From: Planctomycetota bacterium
GTDB taxonomy: Bacteria; Planctomycetota; Planctomycetia; Pirellulales; Pirellulaceae
Length of the DNA: 64,000 bases
Direction: 5' to 3'
NCBI GenBank assembly: GCA_014238905.1
Contig: JABAAE010000005.1
Coordinates: 264,712 to 328,711, forward strand
This document shows positions 37,733-46,193 of the stretch, one piece after another. Every line of letters begins with the position of its first letter. Position 1 is the stretch's first letter. Below the pieces are notes generated by a model, which was given only the letters and a program-made list of their open reading frames with translations, ran no database searches and was not told the origin of the DNA. The translations under genes were made by a program, and so were the position numbers.

Positions 37733-38631
37733 TCAACAAATCAACCGTTTATTTGGCAATTTCGATCTCCTTGATTTCGTTAACGGCCGTTAGCAGGGGC
37801 CAAGATTCAGAGCCCCAAAAGTTGGTTTGCTCCACCACTCAAATTGCTGATTTTGCTCGGAATATTGTTGGCCCCCATTGGACCGTGCAGTCCATTCTCG
37901 GTCCCGGTCAGGACCCTCACACCCATGAGGTGACCGCTGCCAACGCAAAAATGGTAGCCGAAGCTCACCTTTGCTTGCAAAATGGCTGGAATCTGGAGGG
38001 GCACGCCTGGATGGAAAAGCTCTGCAAGGAATCCGGTAAAAAATGCGTCACCTGTGTCCAGGGCGTTCGGCCGAGAAAAATCGACGAAGAAGGCAGGGTG
38101 ATCGATGACCCTCATGCATGGTTTTCGATTCCGAGGGCTAAGATCTACATCCGCAATATTTATCGGGCGGTCTCTGCAGCGGATCCTGCCAACAAGACAG
38201 AGTATCTTCAAAACGCATCACGGTACATTTTGGAACTGGATGAATTGGATGCATGGATCCGCAAGCAACTCTCAGTTTTAAAAGGTCCCCGCGTGCTGGC
38301 TACCCACCATGATGCATTTGGATATTTCGCCGAAGAATACAATTTTAAAATTGTTTCTCTTGCCAAATGGTCCACAGAAGAAATAGGTGGTGGAAGCACT
38401 CTCGGCCGACGTCGTGAATTGATCGATACGATCCGAAAAAAAGGCGTCAAGGCAATTTTTGCTGAAACATCGATCGATCCCGCCATTATGGAAACCATTG
38501 CCCAAGAGACGGGTGCTCGACTTGGCGGAAAACTTTATTCTGATGCAATGGGGGCCAAGGGATCATCTGGAGAAACCTATTTGGAGATGATGAAAGCCAA
38601 TGTCAAGACGATCGTAAAGGCGCTTCAGTAG
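37729..38631 (+). CDS. Metal ABC transporter substrate-binding protein (ZnuA/TroA/MntC family)
   Basis: Exported metal-binding lipoprotein-like or periplasmic receptor that delivers Zn, Mn or Fe to the ABC permease. A signal peptide covers about the first 24 residues (YLAISISLISLTAVSRG). Metal ligands expected for the family are visible: His in GPGQDPHTHEVTAANAKM, His in DDPHAWFSIPRAK, His in VLATHHDAFGYFAEEY, and an acidic ligand in KLYSDAMG near the end; the SDAMG-type ending is common in the Mn/Fe branch. No histidine-rich loop of the strict zinc type is seen. First of four genes transcribed together. Confidence 0.93.
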   Translation: MINKSTVYLAISISLISLTAVSRGQDSEPQKLVCSTTQIADFARNIVGPHWTVQSILGPGQDPHTHEVTAANAKMVAEAHLCLQNGWNLEGHAWMEKLCKESGKKCVTCVQGVRPRKIDEEGRVIDDPHAWFSIPRAKIYIRNIYRAVSAADPANKTEYLQNASRYILELDELDAWIRKQLSVLKGPRVLATHHDAFGYFAEEYNFKIVSLAKWSTEEIGGGSTLGRRRELIDTIRKKGVKAIFAETSIDPAIMETIAQETGARLGGKLYSDAMGAKGSSGETYLEMMKANVKTIVKALQ

Positions 38632-39188
38632 TGAAAACCGCCATCAGACCGATTCTGACTTTGGGGCTTTGTTCAGTCTTCATGGGTACCGTGTGGGGAT
38701 ATTCGCTTATTTCCAACTGGCTGGCTCCCGATCCTCCTGACTATTCGTTTGAGAGAGCCGATGGGGCTTACTCTATTAAACTCTTATCGAATTTTGACTT
38801 ACCTGCGCAATCAGATAACGTCACCATAATCCTCAACGGCGAATCCATTTTTTTGTCCGACTCCGAATTGGTGGCTGGAAAACCAATCGAATTGGATGGC
38901 ATGGCGATTCGCCTGGGCTCTAATCAGCTTTTCACACAACTAAAAGCGCCACCGAGAAGTACCGAGCAGAGGATGTCCAGCATCGCACAGTTCTTGGACG
39001 ACGAGGCTGACACATCGCAAGAGCAAAACACTTCCAACGTATTCCAGTGCGTACGAATTCAAATTTTCCGGGACGGGCAACCCGTTACCGGAGCCGATAT
39101 CACAACCCATGTCGATTCCCGCGCATGGGTGACCTCCGAATTGTCTTTTCCCGCTTTCAAAGGGGACCAAACTGAATTGTCACATTAA
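38631..39188 (+). CDS. Membrane-anchored or secreted protein of unknown function in the metal operon
   Basis: Starts with GTG at 38631, overlapping the previous stop by one base, so it is surely part of the operon. A single N-terminal hydrophobic segment (LTLGLCSVFMGTVWGYSLI) is a signal anchor or signal peptide. The rest is about 155 polar residues with beta-strand character and no known motif or metal-ligand cluster. Its position between the binding protein and the ATPase suggests an accessory role in metal delivery, but this is inference from context alone. Confidence 0.8.
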   Translation: MKTAIRPILTLGLCSVFMGTVWGYSLISNWLAPDPPDYSFERADGAYSIKLLSNFDLPAQSDNVTIILNGESIFLSDSELVAGKPIELDGMAIRLGSNQLFTQLKAPPRSTEQRMSSIAQFLDDEADTSQEQNTSNVFQCVRIQIFRDGQPVTGADITTHVDSRAWVTSELSFPAFKGDQTELSH

Positions 39189-39190
39189 CA

Positions 39191-39991
39191 ATGTCTCACA
39201 GCGATAACGCGATCGACGTAGAACATTTGACCGTCAGCTACGGTCCGGTGCCAGCACTTCTGGATATCTCATTTTCTGTCCAACCCGGCCAGCTGGTTGG
39301 AATTATTGGGCCCAATGGATCTGGAAAATCGACATTAATCAAATCGCTGTTGGGTTTTGTGAAGCCGGACTTTGGAGCAATTCGTCTTTTCGGAAAAAAT
39401 GCGGATCAGGTCAAGGGTTCCATTGCTTATGTTCCCCAACGGGGAGCCGTCGACTGGGACTTCCCGGTCACCGTCCAAGATGTTGCCTTGATGGGTCGAT
39501 ATTCCAAAACCCCTTGGTATCGAGACCTTTCGCCAACCGATAGAGAACTTGCCGATGATGCCCTGGAGATGGTGCGCATGAGCGAATTCAAAAATCGGCA
39601 AATCGGGCAACTTTCCGGTGGACAACAACAAAGAGTCTTTATGGCTCGAGCGATTGCTCAGGGAGGCGATCTTCTCCTTTTGGATGAACCATTTTCCGGA
39701 GTGGACGCAGCGACCGAAAGGGCAATTTTGGACGTCCTGCGAAAGTCCCGTGAATCAGGCAAGACAACGCTGGTGGTCCATCACGACTTATCAACAGCGG
39801 CAGAATATTTTGATCAACTCATCTTGCTGAAACAGCGTCTATTCGGATTTGGGCCGCCAGAGGCCATCCTCCAACCCGAACTTTTGTCCGAGGTGTATGA
39901 GGGCACACTCCGCGTATTTGCAAACCTCTCCTCCAAGAAAGAGCCATCCCCAGCCAACAAGGATCGTCTACCCGGGGATTCCAATGGATAA
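39191..39991 (+). CDS. Metal ABC transporter ATP-binding protein (ZnuC/MntB-like)
   Basis: Powers the metal importer. Walker A is GPNGSGKSTLIKSLLG, the Q-loop is in YVPQRGAVDWDFPVTVQD (the RGAVDWDFP stretch is typical of Mn/Zn/Fe transporters), the signature is LSGGQQQRVFMARAIAQ, Walker B is DLLLLDEPFSGVDA, and the switch His is in LVVHHDLSTAAEYF. Length of 266 residues is normal. It starts 2 bp after the preceding stop and overlaps the permease start by 8 bp, confirming a single transcript. Confidence 0.96.
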   Translation: MSHSDNAIDVEHLTVSYGPVPALLDISFSVQPGQLVGIIGPNGSGKSTLIKSLLGFVKPDFGAIRLFGKNADQVKGSIAYVPQRGAVDWDFPVTVQDVALMGRYSKTPWYRDLSPTDRELADDALEMVRMSEFKNRQIGQLSGGQQQRVFMARAIAQGGDLLLLDEPFSGVDAATERAILDVLRKSRESGKTTLVVHHDLSTAAEYFDQLILLKQRLFGFGPPEAILQPELLSEVYEGTLRVFANLSSKKEPSPANKDRLPGDSNG

Positions 39992-41492
39992 GTTAGAGTT
40001 GACTGAGTGGCACGTCGCTAATGCGGGAATGATCAAGGCATTGATAGCCGGATCCTTTATCTCCATCGCCTGTGGCATTATTGGTTGTTTTATTGTTCTT
40101 CGCAGAATGTCATTTTTGGCAGATGCAGTAGCACACGCGATGTTGGCTGGCGTAGTCGCTTCTTACTTGATTCTCAGAGCAATTTTCGGTTTTCAGGCCA
40201 ACTCAATCATTATTCTTTTGGGCGCTCTTTTTGCTGGTTTGATCACCGTCACATTGATCGGATTCGTCACCAAGGTTTCCAGGATCAAGGAAGATGCGGC
40301 CATCGGAATTATGTATACCGGAATCTTTGCACTGGGTGGCTTTTTTGCCTCCATCAAATCCTTCTCGGAATATATTGACGTCGACCTAGTCGGTTTTATT
40401 GCCGGTTCGGTGGTAGCCACCTCCCTGACTGATCTTTGGATGTTGGCCATTATCTGCTGTTTGATATTTGCAGTTGTCATCATGCTCTATCGCCAATTGC
40501 TTTTAACCAGCTTTGACCCGGTCATGGCAGCTTCCATTGGAATCCCCGTTCTGGCCATTGACTATTTGCTAACCGCCTGCACCTCGTTAGTGGTTGTTTG
40601 TGGAGTGAATATCGTCGGAGTCATCCTGGTCGTTGCGTTGTTGATCACGCCAGCAGCCACGGCCTATCTTTTATTTGATCGGTTGCATCGCATGATCATC
40701 GCGTCGGCCGCTTTTGGCTTGATCGGTTTCTGGTCCGGCTATTTCGTTTCCATGTGGACCGGAAACGCGCCGGGTCCATCGGTCGTAGTGATGAGCACTT
40801 TTTACTTTATGATTACCTTATTCTGCGCCCCTCGATACGGGATGATTGCCGACTGGCTGAGAAAACGAAATCAGGTACCGCAGGAATTGATCGAAGACAT
40901 CATGGGTTTCATTATCAAGCATGGGGATCAAGTCGAGATTCTGGATATTGTGGGGCAGGTGTCGTTACCCGGGTTTTCAGCCCGCTCAGCCTTGCAGAGA
41001 CTGGAAAAAGACGGTCTGGTAAAAATGACCGGCACAATGGTCGCCTTAACCCCTCAGGGTCAAAGAACGGCAAAAAAACTACAAAGGGCACATCGCCTCT
41101 GGGAATCGTATCTTGAATCCACTGGAATGTCGGCCGATCAAGTTCACCAGACCGCTCACGTCTTGGAACATGTCAATGACGAGGAGGCCGTCGATTACCT
41201 CGACCACAAACTGGGTCACCCGTTAACCGATCCACATGGTGCGGAAATACCGGAGGACTTCATCCATATCGAAAGTGGAGAAATCCACCTCAGCCTTCTG
41301 CGTCAGGGAGACATGGCAATTATTGAAGATCCCGGCCCGGCCGGAACCACCATGGGAATCCAAAAGGGAATGCACGTCGAAGTGGGCCCTCGATCTGATG
41401 GCAATCACTGGACTGCCCTGGTTGTCGAAACCGGTAAAAACCTCGTCCTTTCGCATTCCGAGGCAGACAAGATCATCGTGAAAAAACGGTAA
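39984..41492 (+). CDS. Metal ABC permease fused to a DtxR-type repressor and FeoA-like domain
   Basis: The start is ATG 39984 (MDKLELTEWHVANAGMIKAL), overlapping the ATPase gene. Residues 1 to about 285 form an ABC-3 family permease with about eight hydrophobic helices (for example MSFLADAVAHAMLAGVVASY and VVVCGVNIVGVILVVALLIT). After RYGMIADWLRKRNQ comes a winged-helix and dimerisation unit like DtxR/MntR: LPGFSARSALQRLEKDGLVK, LTPQGQRTAKKLQRAHRLWE and the metal-ligand-type VHQTAHVLEHVNDEEAVDYL with DHKLGHPLTDPHG. An SH3/FeoA-like end follows (LSLLRQGDMAIIEDPG). It joins transport with a metal-sensing domain facing the cytoplasm. Whether it binds DNA or only gates transport is unknown. Confidence 0.9.
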   Translation: MDKLELTEWHVANAGMIKALIAGSFISIACGIIGCFIVLRRMSFLADAVAHAMLAGVVASYLILRAIFGFQANSIIILLGALFAGLITVTLIGFVTKVSRIKEDAAIGIMYTGIFALGGFFASIKSFSEYIDVDLVGFIAGSVVATSLTDLWMLAIICCLIFAVVIMLYRQLLLTSFDPVMAASIGIPVLAIDYLLTACTSLVVVCGVNIVGVILVVALLITPAATAYLLFDRLHRMIIASAAFGLIGFWSGYFVSMWTGNAPGPSVVVMSTFYFMITLFCAPRYGMIADWLRKRNQVPQELIEDIMGFIIKHGDQVEILDIVGQVSLPGFSARSALQRLEKDGLVKMTGTMVALTPQGQRTAKKLQRAHRLWESYLESTGMSADQVHQTAHVLEHVNDEEAVDYLDHKLGHPLTDPHGAEIPEDFIHIESGEIHLSLLRQGDMAIIEDPGPAGTTMGIQKGMHVEVGPRSDGNHWTALVVETGKNLVLSHSEADKIIVKKR

Positions 41493-42222
41493 ATTCGATG
41501 ATTCGCTCACAACCAACCGAGGCATCATTATACGGTCGGTCACAGGAAAAGTGAGAAACAGTCCGCATCCAAGTTGGAAAAAAATTCCAATTCACCAATC
41601 GCTTGCCAGCGTAACGCGGTTTTTAAAATGATTGTTGTAGAGACCTCTAATTCACGGTTCCCGATATTCCATCAATGATGATGAATTACCGACGCCTTGG
41701 TTTCCTATCCCTTGTAGCCTGTTGGTTGGCTTTGGGTGTATAGTCCTGAGAATTCACAGGAGGTAGTTAAACCGATATCAACGAGCAAAATCGGGGAGGA
41801 AGATTCACCCCAACGAAACGTCTCGCCATCCATCAAACAAGCCTGCCCTTGGTCGCATTGTCACCACTCAAGGTGGTGATCAATGATTTTTCTGTCCCCT
41901 CAAACTTTTCCGCTGGCCCGTCTTTTCCGGACCGTTGGCGATTTCATTTGTTAAGCGATCAAAGGAGCGACCTGACGCCACCGAGGATCCACCTCCGGTA
42001 AAACAGGGCGGGCGAGGATAAGCCGTGCGGATGAACCCCCTGCTGCGTGGCTGCCGCGAGAGCTGGGAACGTGAATCTTCCTTCCTACCCAACTCAGCAA
42101 ACCAGCTTCAGAAAAGAGGGCGAAAGTGGCTCAAAACCGCCCCAACATCGGCATGAAAACCAATAGCCTCAGCCAACCAGCCAGTCCATTTGGGATGCTG
42201 TTCCGGTTGCCAAAAGACTGGA
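41493..42222. other. Intergenic region, no gene seen
   Basis: About 730 bp between convergent genes, the permease fusion and the response regulator. Frames here are short and lack coding character. It contains a small hairpin at 41861-41879. I looked for tRNA, RNase P, SRP and tmRNA hallmarks and found none. Confidence 0.6.
41861..41879. other. Perfect 7-bp hairpin or operator-like dyad
   Basis: TCACCAC, loop TCAAG, GTGGTGA. No T tract follows on either side, so it is not a typical terminator. A related dyad TCACCA-TTG-TGGTGA lies at 53243-53257 ahead of lnt. Confidence 0.5.
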
Positions 42223-43485
42223 TTACTTCAAGGTAGGGCGATTAATTCCAACCGCTCCCAGTTCTGCCGGAACGTATTTCAATTGAAATTCATGGCGACC
42301 AAAACTGACAACATCTTCCGGGCCCAAGACGCCTTTGTCGACCCTTTTACCATTAATCTTGATTCCATTGGAGCTCTCCAGATCCTTCACACACCACCAC
42401 CCCTCCTCGACGAATAATTGGCAATGATGCGCTGAAACATCCGAATGAGGAATCATAACGTGACAGGACTTGCGGCGGCCGACCAGAATCCGCCGATTTT
42501 TCAACTCGGTTTCCCGACCGGATTGCAAAGCAATCAACCGCCCATAAAGCAGAGGCTTCGGTTCGTCTTCGGCAATTTCAGGAACTCGGGTGTCGCTGTC
42601 ACGACGCTTGCCGAGATATTTTACCATCGTGACTTCATTACCTTTTGCGTTGAATTTGACCTCATCCATAAAATGTCGCATCAGGATCAGGCCCCTCCCA
42701 CCTTCGTTCAGCGTTTCCTCCGTGGAAACATCGAAACCACCACCGTCATCACGAACGATGAAACTGACTCGATTTGTTTTCACTTGCACTAGCACCTTAA
42801 TTTTTCGGTTACTAAAAAAGGAATTATTCAACCGTTCTTGAAGAATGGCATTCAGTCCTGCATCAGGCAATTCATCCCCAGCTGGGATCGGGAAGGAATT
42901 CCCAACCTCAAGATTCCCGTGGTAAAGCGCATTTAGCAGTGCCTGTTCCAGACAGACGGTGATCCGTAATCGTTCAACGGTTTCACAGTCCGCAATTCCT
43001 TTAATGGTCTGTTGGGCAAGATCGACCAGAGGCGGAATCAGAGCGGCATCACTATCCAATTCAAATTTGAATTCTGTTTTCAACGTGTGTTGAGCCAGTT
43101 TTTCGTAACTTCGCTCGGATTGCATCAATGCCCATACGTTCCTGATGGTCTCGGTCAGTTTTTTGGAGATACTCGTTTTTGGAACATAACCGGCAGCCCC
43201 CTCGTTTAACGCGGCCGAAGCGATGTCCTCGCTTCCATGAGCTGTCACCAAGATGGCCGGAATATCGGGAAAGTCGCCATTGATCGACCGGACCAAACTC
43301 AGTCCGTCTTTATCCGGCATTTGTAAATCGGTGACGACGATATCGATCATTCCCTGACGCATCTGGTCCAATGCATCCTGAGCGGTTTCGGCAGTCCAGA
43401 CATCGAAATCCGCTTCCTTTGACAATAAGCCATCCATCAACTGGCGATCAATCGCCGAATCGTCGACTATCAAAATGGAAACCAT
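42223..43485 (-). CDS. Signalling protein: receiver + HATPase (RsbW-like) + FHA domain
   Basis: ATG 43485 is chosen for the GAGGTG site 5 nt upstream. Residues 1-120 are a receiver domain: acidic DD at 8-9, phospho-acceptor Asp 53 in VTDLQMPDKDG and the conserved Lys in GYVPKTS. Residues about 140-300 resemble an anti-sigma-factor-type HATPase, with EQALLNALYHGNLEVG (N-box) and VRDDGGGFDVS plus NEGGRGLILMRHFMDEV (G-boxes). Residues about 320-410 are an FHA domain, GRRKSCHVMIPHSDVSAHHC and LESSNGIKINGKRV, which binds phosphothreonine. It may link an upstream histidine kinase to phosphorylation-dependent partner control. No sigma factor or kinase gene is adjacent. Confidence 0.92.
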   Translation of the reverse strand: MVSILIVDDSAIDRQLMDGLLSKEADFDVWTAETAQDALDQMRQGMIDIVVTDLQMPDKDGLSLVRSINGDFPDIPAILVTAHGSEDIASAALNEGAAGYVPKTSISKKLTETIRNVWALMQSERSYEKLAQHTLKTEFKFELDSDAALIPPLVDLAQQTIKGIADCETVERLRITVCLEQALLNALYHGNLEVGNSFPIPAGDELPDAGLNAILQERLNNSFFSNRKIKVLVQVKTNRVSFIVRDDGGGFDVSTEETLNEGGRGLILMRHFMDEVKFNAKGNEVTMVKYLGKRRDSDTRVPEIAEDEPKPLLYGRLIALQSGRETELKNRRILVGRRKSCHVMIPHSDVSAHHCQLFVEEGWWCVKDLESSNGIKINGKRVDKGVLGPEDVVSFGRHEFQLKYVPAELGAVGINRPTLK

Positions 43486-43586
43486 TGAGGCACCTCTTCC
43501 CTTGTTGAAAATAGGACATCCCTCGTTGAACAGAGGTATTTTATCCGAAAATCCAACGTCAAAATACATTGTCGTCGTGAATTATT

Positions 43587-43684
43587 CTTCAGTAGATTTT
43601 CCCAGAACGGAACCGCCAAGACTTTACTTACTGCTGTTGCGACATAAACTACGTAAAAAGGGGAGTTTACAGAATCTACTGAAG
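43587..43684. repeat. 12-bp perfect inverted repeat flanking 74 bp
   Basis: CTTCAGTAGATT at 43587-43598 and its exact complement AATCTACTGAAG at 43673-43684. It lies between the divergent response regulator and Dev-type exporter genes. The interior contains a weaker AAACT/AGTTT pair. It could be a structured leader, a small mobile-element remnant or a regulatory site; no target duplication is obvious. Confidence 0.75.
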
Positions 43685-43739
43685 CCCCCCTTATTCTAAC
43701 CCAATCCACGAAATTCCGAACTGTTTTTGAATAAAACCT

Positions 43740-44870
43740 ATGTTGACCTCAAAAATCCTCTGGAACTCCGTTTTTATCGTACTGGGAGTCGCCCTAGGGC
43801 TTTTTATCAATAAGATCTGGGAACCCCAAGAGCGTTTACCAAGCGATTCGCCACCCACCCAAGACGGTATTGAGACGGTCTTATGTGAGGGACGTCTTAT
43901 GCCATTGGGCGGTATTCGAAAAGTCGCAACGATACCCGGCAGAAGAATTTCGGTTTTAAATGTGGCTGTTGGCTCAGTCGTTGAGGCAGGTCAAACCAAA
44001 CTTTGCGTGATGGAAGATGAGCAGACACTCTTGTTGCAATGGCAACTGGCAGAATCCCGTCGCGACGATGCCCCGTTAGGCATCCAGCAACGAAAACTTG
44101 CGGCTCAGCTCAATCGAGCCGAAGCATCAGCGGCATTGGCACTCGCCCGATTCAATCAAGAAAAATATGCCGATGATTCCCCCGAAGTCAGTAATGCGGA
44201 CCAGCAAATTGAGGCCTCTCAAAAGAAACTGGAGCGACTCAAGAGTTTGGCCAAAGCTCCTTCAACCTCCGGTTTTATTTCCGTTCAGGATGTGATCGAC
44301 CAGGAATTACAGCTCCAGCAGGCAAAAAACGAAAAGCGAGGGATGCAAGAGGCGACCAATCTGGCCGTTGAGTCTGCTCAAGAAACTTTCCAACTGACCA
44401 AGGAGTTGGTTGAATTAGCAGAAAACACAAGTCGCAACGGAAAAACTCTGGATCTGGTGGCAGCATCCGCTAAAGCCCAATATGAGAATTCCATTTTACT
44501 CGCCCCGGTCAGTGGCGAGGTAATACGAGTTCACCTCAAAAATGGAGATTTGGTATCCAACCTTCCTTTGCTGGAAATTGCTAATGTTGAAACCATGACC
44601 GTCCAAGCGGAAGTCTTTAATGCCAGCTTGGGCCTTATCCGGGTTGACCAAGCGGTCAAAATCACAAGCCCAGCCTTTCCCGAAGTCATGACTGGCAAAG
44701 TCACCGCCAAAAGCAATTATATCGGTGGGGCTTCGTTACAGAATCCCAACCCCTTTGCGATGGTCGATCAGGAAACCGCCATTGTCACCATCGAAATCGA
44801 CCCCGATTTTTCAGAAACGGCGAGAAAGTACATTAACCTTCAGGTCTCGGTTGAATTTGAGGTCCGTTAG
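43740..44870 (+). CDS. Periplasmic adaptor subunit of a DevB-type ABC exporter (HlyD family)
   Basis: A membrane fusion protein joining the inner-membrane ABC exporter to an outer-membrane channel. One N-terminal hydrophobic anchor (VFIVLGVALGLFI) is followed by the lipoyl half-motif IPGRRISVLNVAVGSVVEAG, a long helical hairpin (about residues 95-235, rich in Gln, Ala and Glu), and the second half-motif ILLAPVSGEVIRVHLKNGD. A beta-barrel part ends the 376 residues. First gene of a four-gene operon whose gene order matches DevB-DevC-DevC-DevA. In cyanobacteria DevBCA exports envelope glycolipids; the substrate here is unknown. Confidence 0.9.
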   Translation: MLTSKILWNSVFIVLGVALGLFINKIWEPQERLPSDSPPTQDGIETVLCEGRLMPLGGIRKVATIPGRRISVLNVAVGSVVEAGQTKLCVMEDEQTLLLQWQLAESRRDDAPLGIQQRKLAAQLNRAEASAALALARFNQEKYADDSPEVSNADQQIEASQKKLERLKSLAKAPSTSGFISVQDVIDQELQLQQAKNEKRGMQEATNLAVESAQETFQLTKELVELAENTSRNGKTLDLVAASAKAQYENSILLAPVSGEVIRVHLKNGDLVSNLPLLEIANVETMTVQAEVFNASLGLIRVDQAVKITSPAFPEVMTGKVTAKSNYIGGASLQNPNPFAMVDQETAIVTIEIDPDFSETARKYINLQVSVEFEVR

Positions 44871-44974
44871 CTAACGTCAAAGTTCACCAGTTGAAAAATG
44901 TCTATCAACGACCTTAACTCCGATTCCACCTCCATCCGTTTTCCGTCCGCCAGGCCCTTCCCAAATCCAATTCA

Positions 44975-46135
44975 ATGGCGACCAATCTTGCCTTTGCCAA
45001 CATCAGAAGCAGCGGAACGAGGTCGGTGGTCTCGGTTTCTGGTATTGGAGTTTCGGTCATTCTTATTTTCATGCAACTTGGTTTTCGAGGAGCAGTCGAA
45101 AACACCGCAACCATGATTTTTGAAAAGATGGATTTTGACCTGTTGATTCGGTCAAAAGACTACCTGCATTTCGTCGACAGTCGCCAAATCCCCCGCAACT
45201 TGGCAACCAAAACCGGCCAGTTTCCAGAGGTACTATCCAGTGAACCGTTTATGGTATCGATGGGCAATTGGCGTCACCCAAAAGGAAAAAGAATTAGGGG
45301 TATCGTCATCATGGGAATTCCCTATGGAACGACTCCATTTACGGATCCCGAAGTAAAGACCAACACCTTAAAGCTGACGTCAGACCGATTTGTTTTGATT
45401 GATCGCCGCACCCACCATGAATTCGGCCCGGAGGAATTGTCCAAATTCGGCGATCCGGACATCGGTGTCGTGACCAACGTCAACAACCGTTCGATTGAGA
45501 TAGTTGGACACTTTGAGATTGGCGCCGGACTGACCGCCAATGGAGCATTGATCACCAGCGAGATCGGATTTTCACGACTGGTTCCCCAAGACACTCGCCA
45601 AAAGGCATCGATGATCCTGGTCAAGTTAAAGCCATCAGCTTCTATTGATCAAACCGCAGAAAAAATCCGTGAATTGATTAGCAGCGAAGATCACGCCGAA
45701 GTCTTTACCCGGCCGGAGGTGCTCAAGGCAGAACTGACACGCTGGATCGATCAGACCCCATTGGGATTTGTTTTTCAATTGGGAGTGATCGTTTCATTCA
45801 TTGTTGGATCGGCCATTGTTTTCATGGTTCTCTCCAATGATGTGTCCAATCGATTACCGGAATACGCCACCCTCAAGGCCATGGGATACACCAATAATTT
45901 CTTGGCTGGCATCGTTTTCAGCCAAGCGACCTACTTGGCATGTTTGGCATTTGTCCCGGCCTTACTCTTTTCATGGGCTCTTTACCAAATTACCAGTCTT
46001 TTGGCAAACGTACCGATCGAAATGACTTCGTCGCGGGTTCTTTTTGTTTTTGGATTGTCTCTTATCATGTGCTGGTTTTCTGGACTCGGTGCATTGAAAA
46101 AACTCTGGCAGGCCGAACCGGCATCCCTTTTTTAA
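44975..46135 (+). CDS. DevC-type ABC exporter permease (first copy)
   Basis: Four hydrophobic regions: one near the N-terminus (VVSVSGIGVSVILIFMQLGF) and three near the C-terminus (LGVIVSFIVGSAIVFMVLS, ATYLACLAFVPALLFSWAL, VLFVFGLSLIMCWFSGLGAL) flank a periplasmic domain of about 200 residues, as in FtsX/MacB-type permeases. The cytoplasmic coupling motif EYATLKAMGYTNNF is shared with the second copy. ATG 44975 has no clear ribosome site, and the 104 bp before it contain no other in-frame start of note. It is similar in layout but clearly diverged from the next gene, so the two likely form a heterodimeric membrane part. Confidence 0.9.
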   Translation: MATNLAFANIRSSGTRSVVSVSGIGVSVILIFMQLGFRGAVENTATMIFEKMDFDLLIRSKDYLHFVDSRQIPRNLATKTGQFPEVLSSEPFMVSMGNWRHPKGKRIRGIVIMGIPYGTTPFTDPEVKTNTLKLTSDRFVLIDRRTHHEFGPEELSKFGDPDIGVVTNVNNRSIEIVGHFEIGAGLTANGALITSEIGFSRLVPQDTRQKASMILVKLKPSASIDQTAEKIRELISSEDHAEVFTRPEVLKAELTRWIDQTPLGFVFQLGVIVSFIVGSAIVFMVLSNDVSNRLPEYATLKAMGYTNNFLAGIVFSQATYLACLAFVPALLFSWALYQITSLLANVPIEMTSSRVLFVFGLSLIMCWFSGLGALKKLWQAEPASLF

Positions 46136-46193
46136 AGATTTTTTGAGGACCTTAGTCTAAAACAACCTAATCGCAATGTAGTTCCAACCCAAC

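Noticed and set aside
41493..42222. RNase P RNA, SRP RNA, tmRNA or tRNA
   Set aside because: Characteristic conserved stretches (for example the GAGGAAAGTCC core or a T-loop GGTTCGA with acceptor stem) are absent.
43587..43684. Insertion sequence ends
   Set aside because: No transposase frame between or next to the arms and no clear target duplication.
44898..45116. 72-codon frame ahead of the first Dev-type permease
   Set aside because: It overlaps the permease start in another frame, and its peptide has no permease features.
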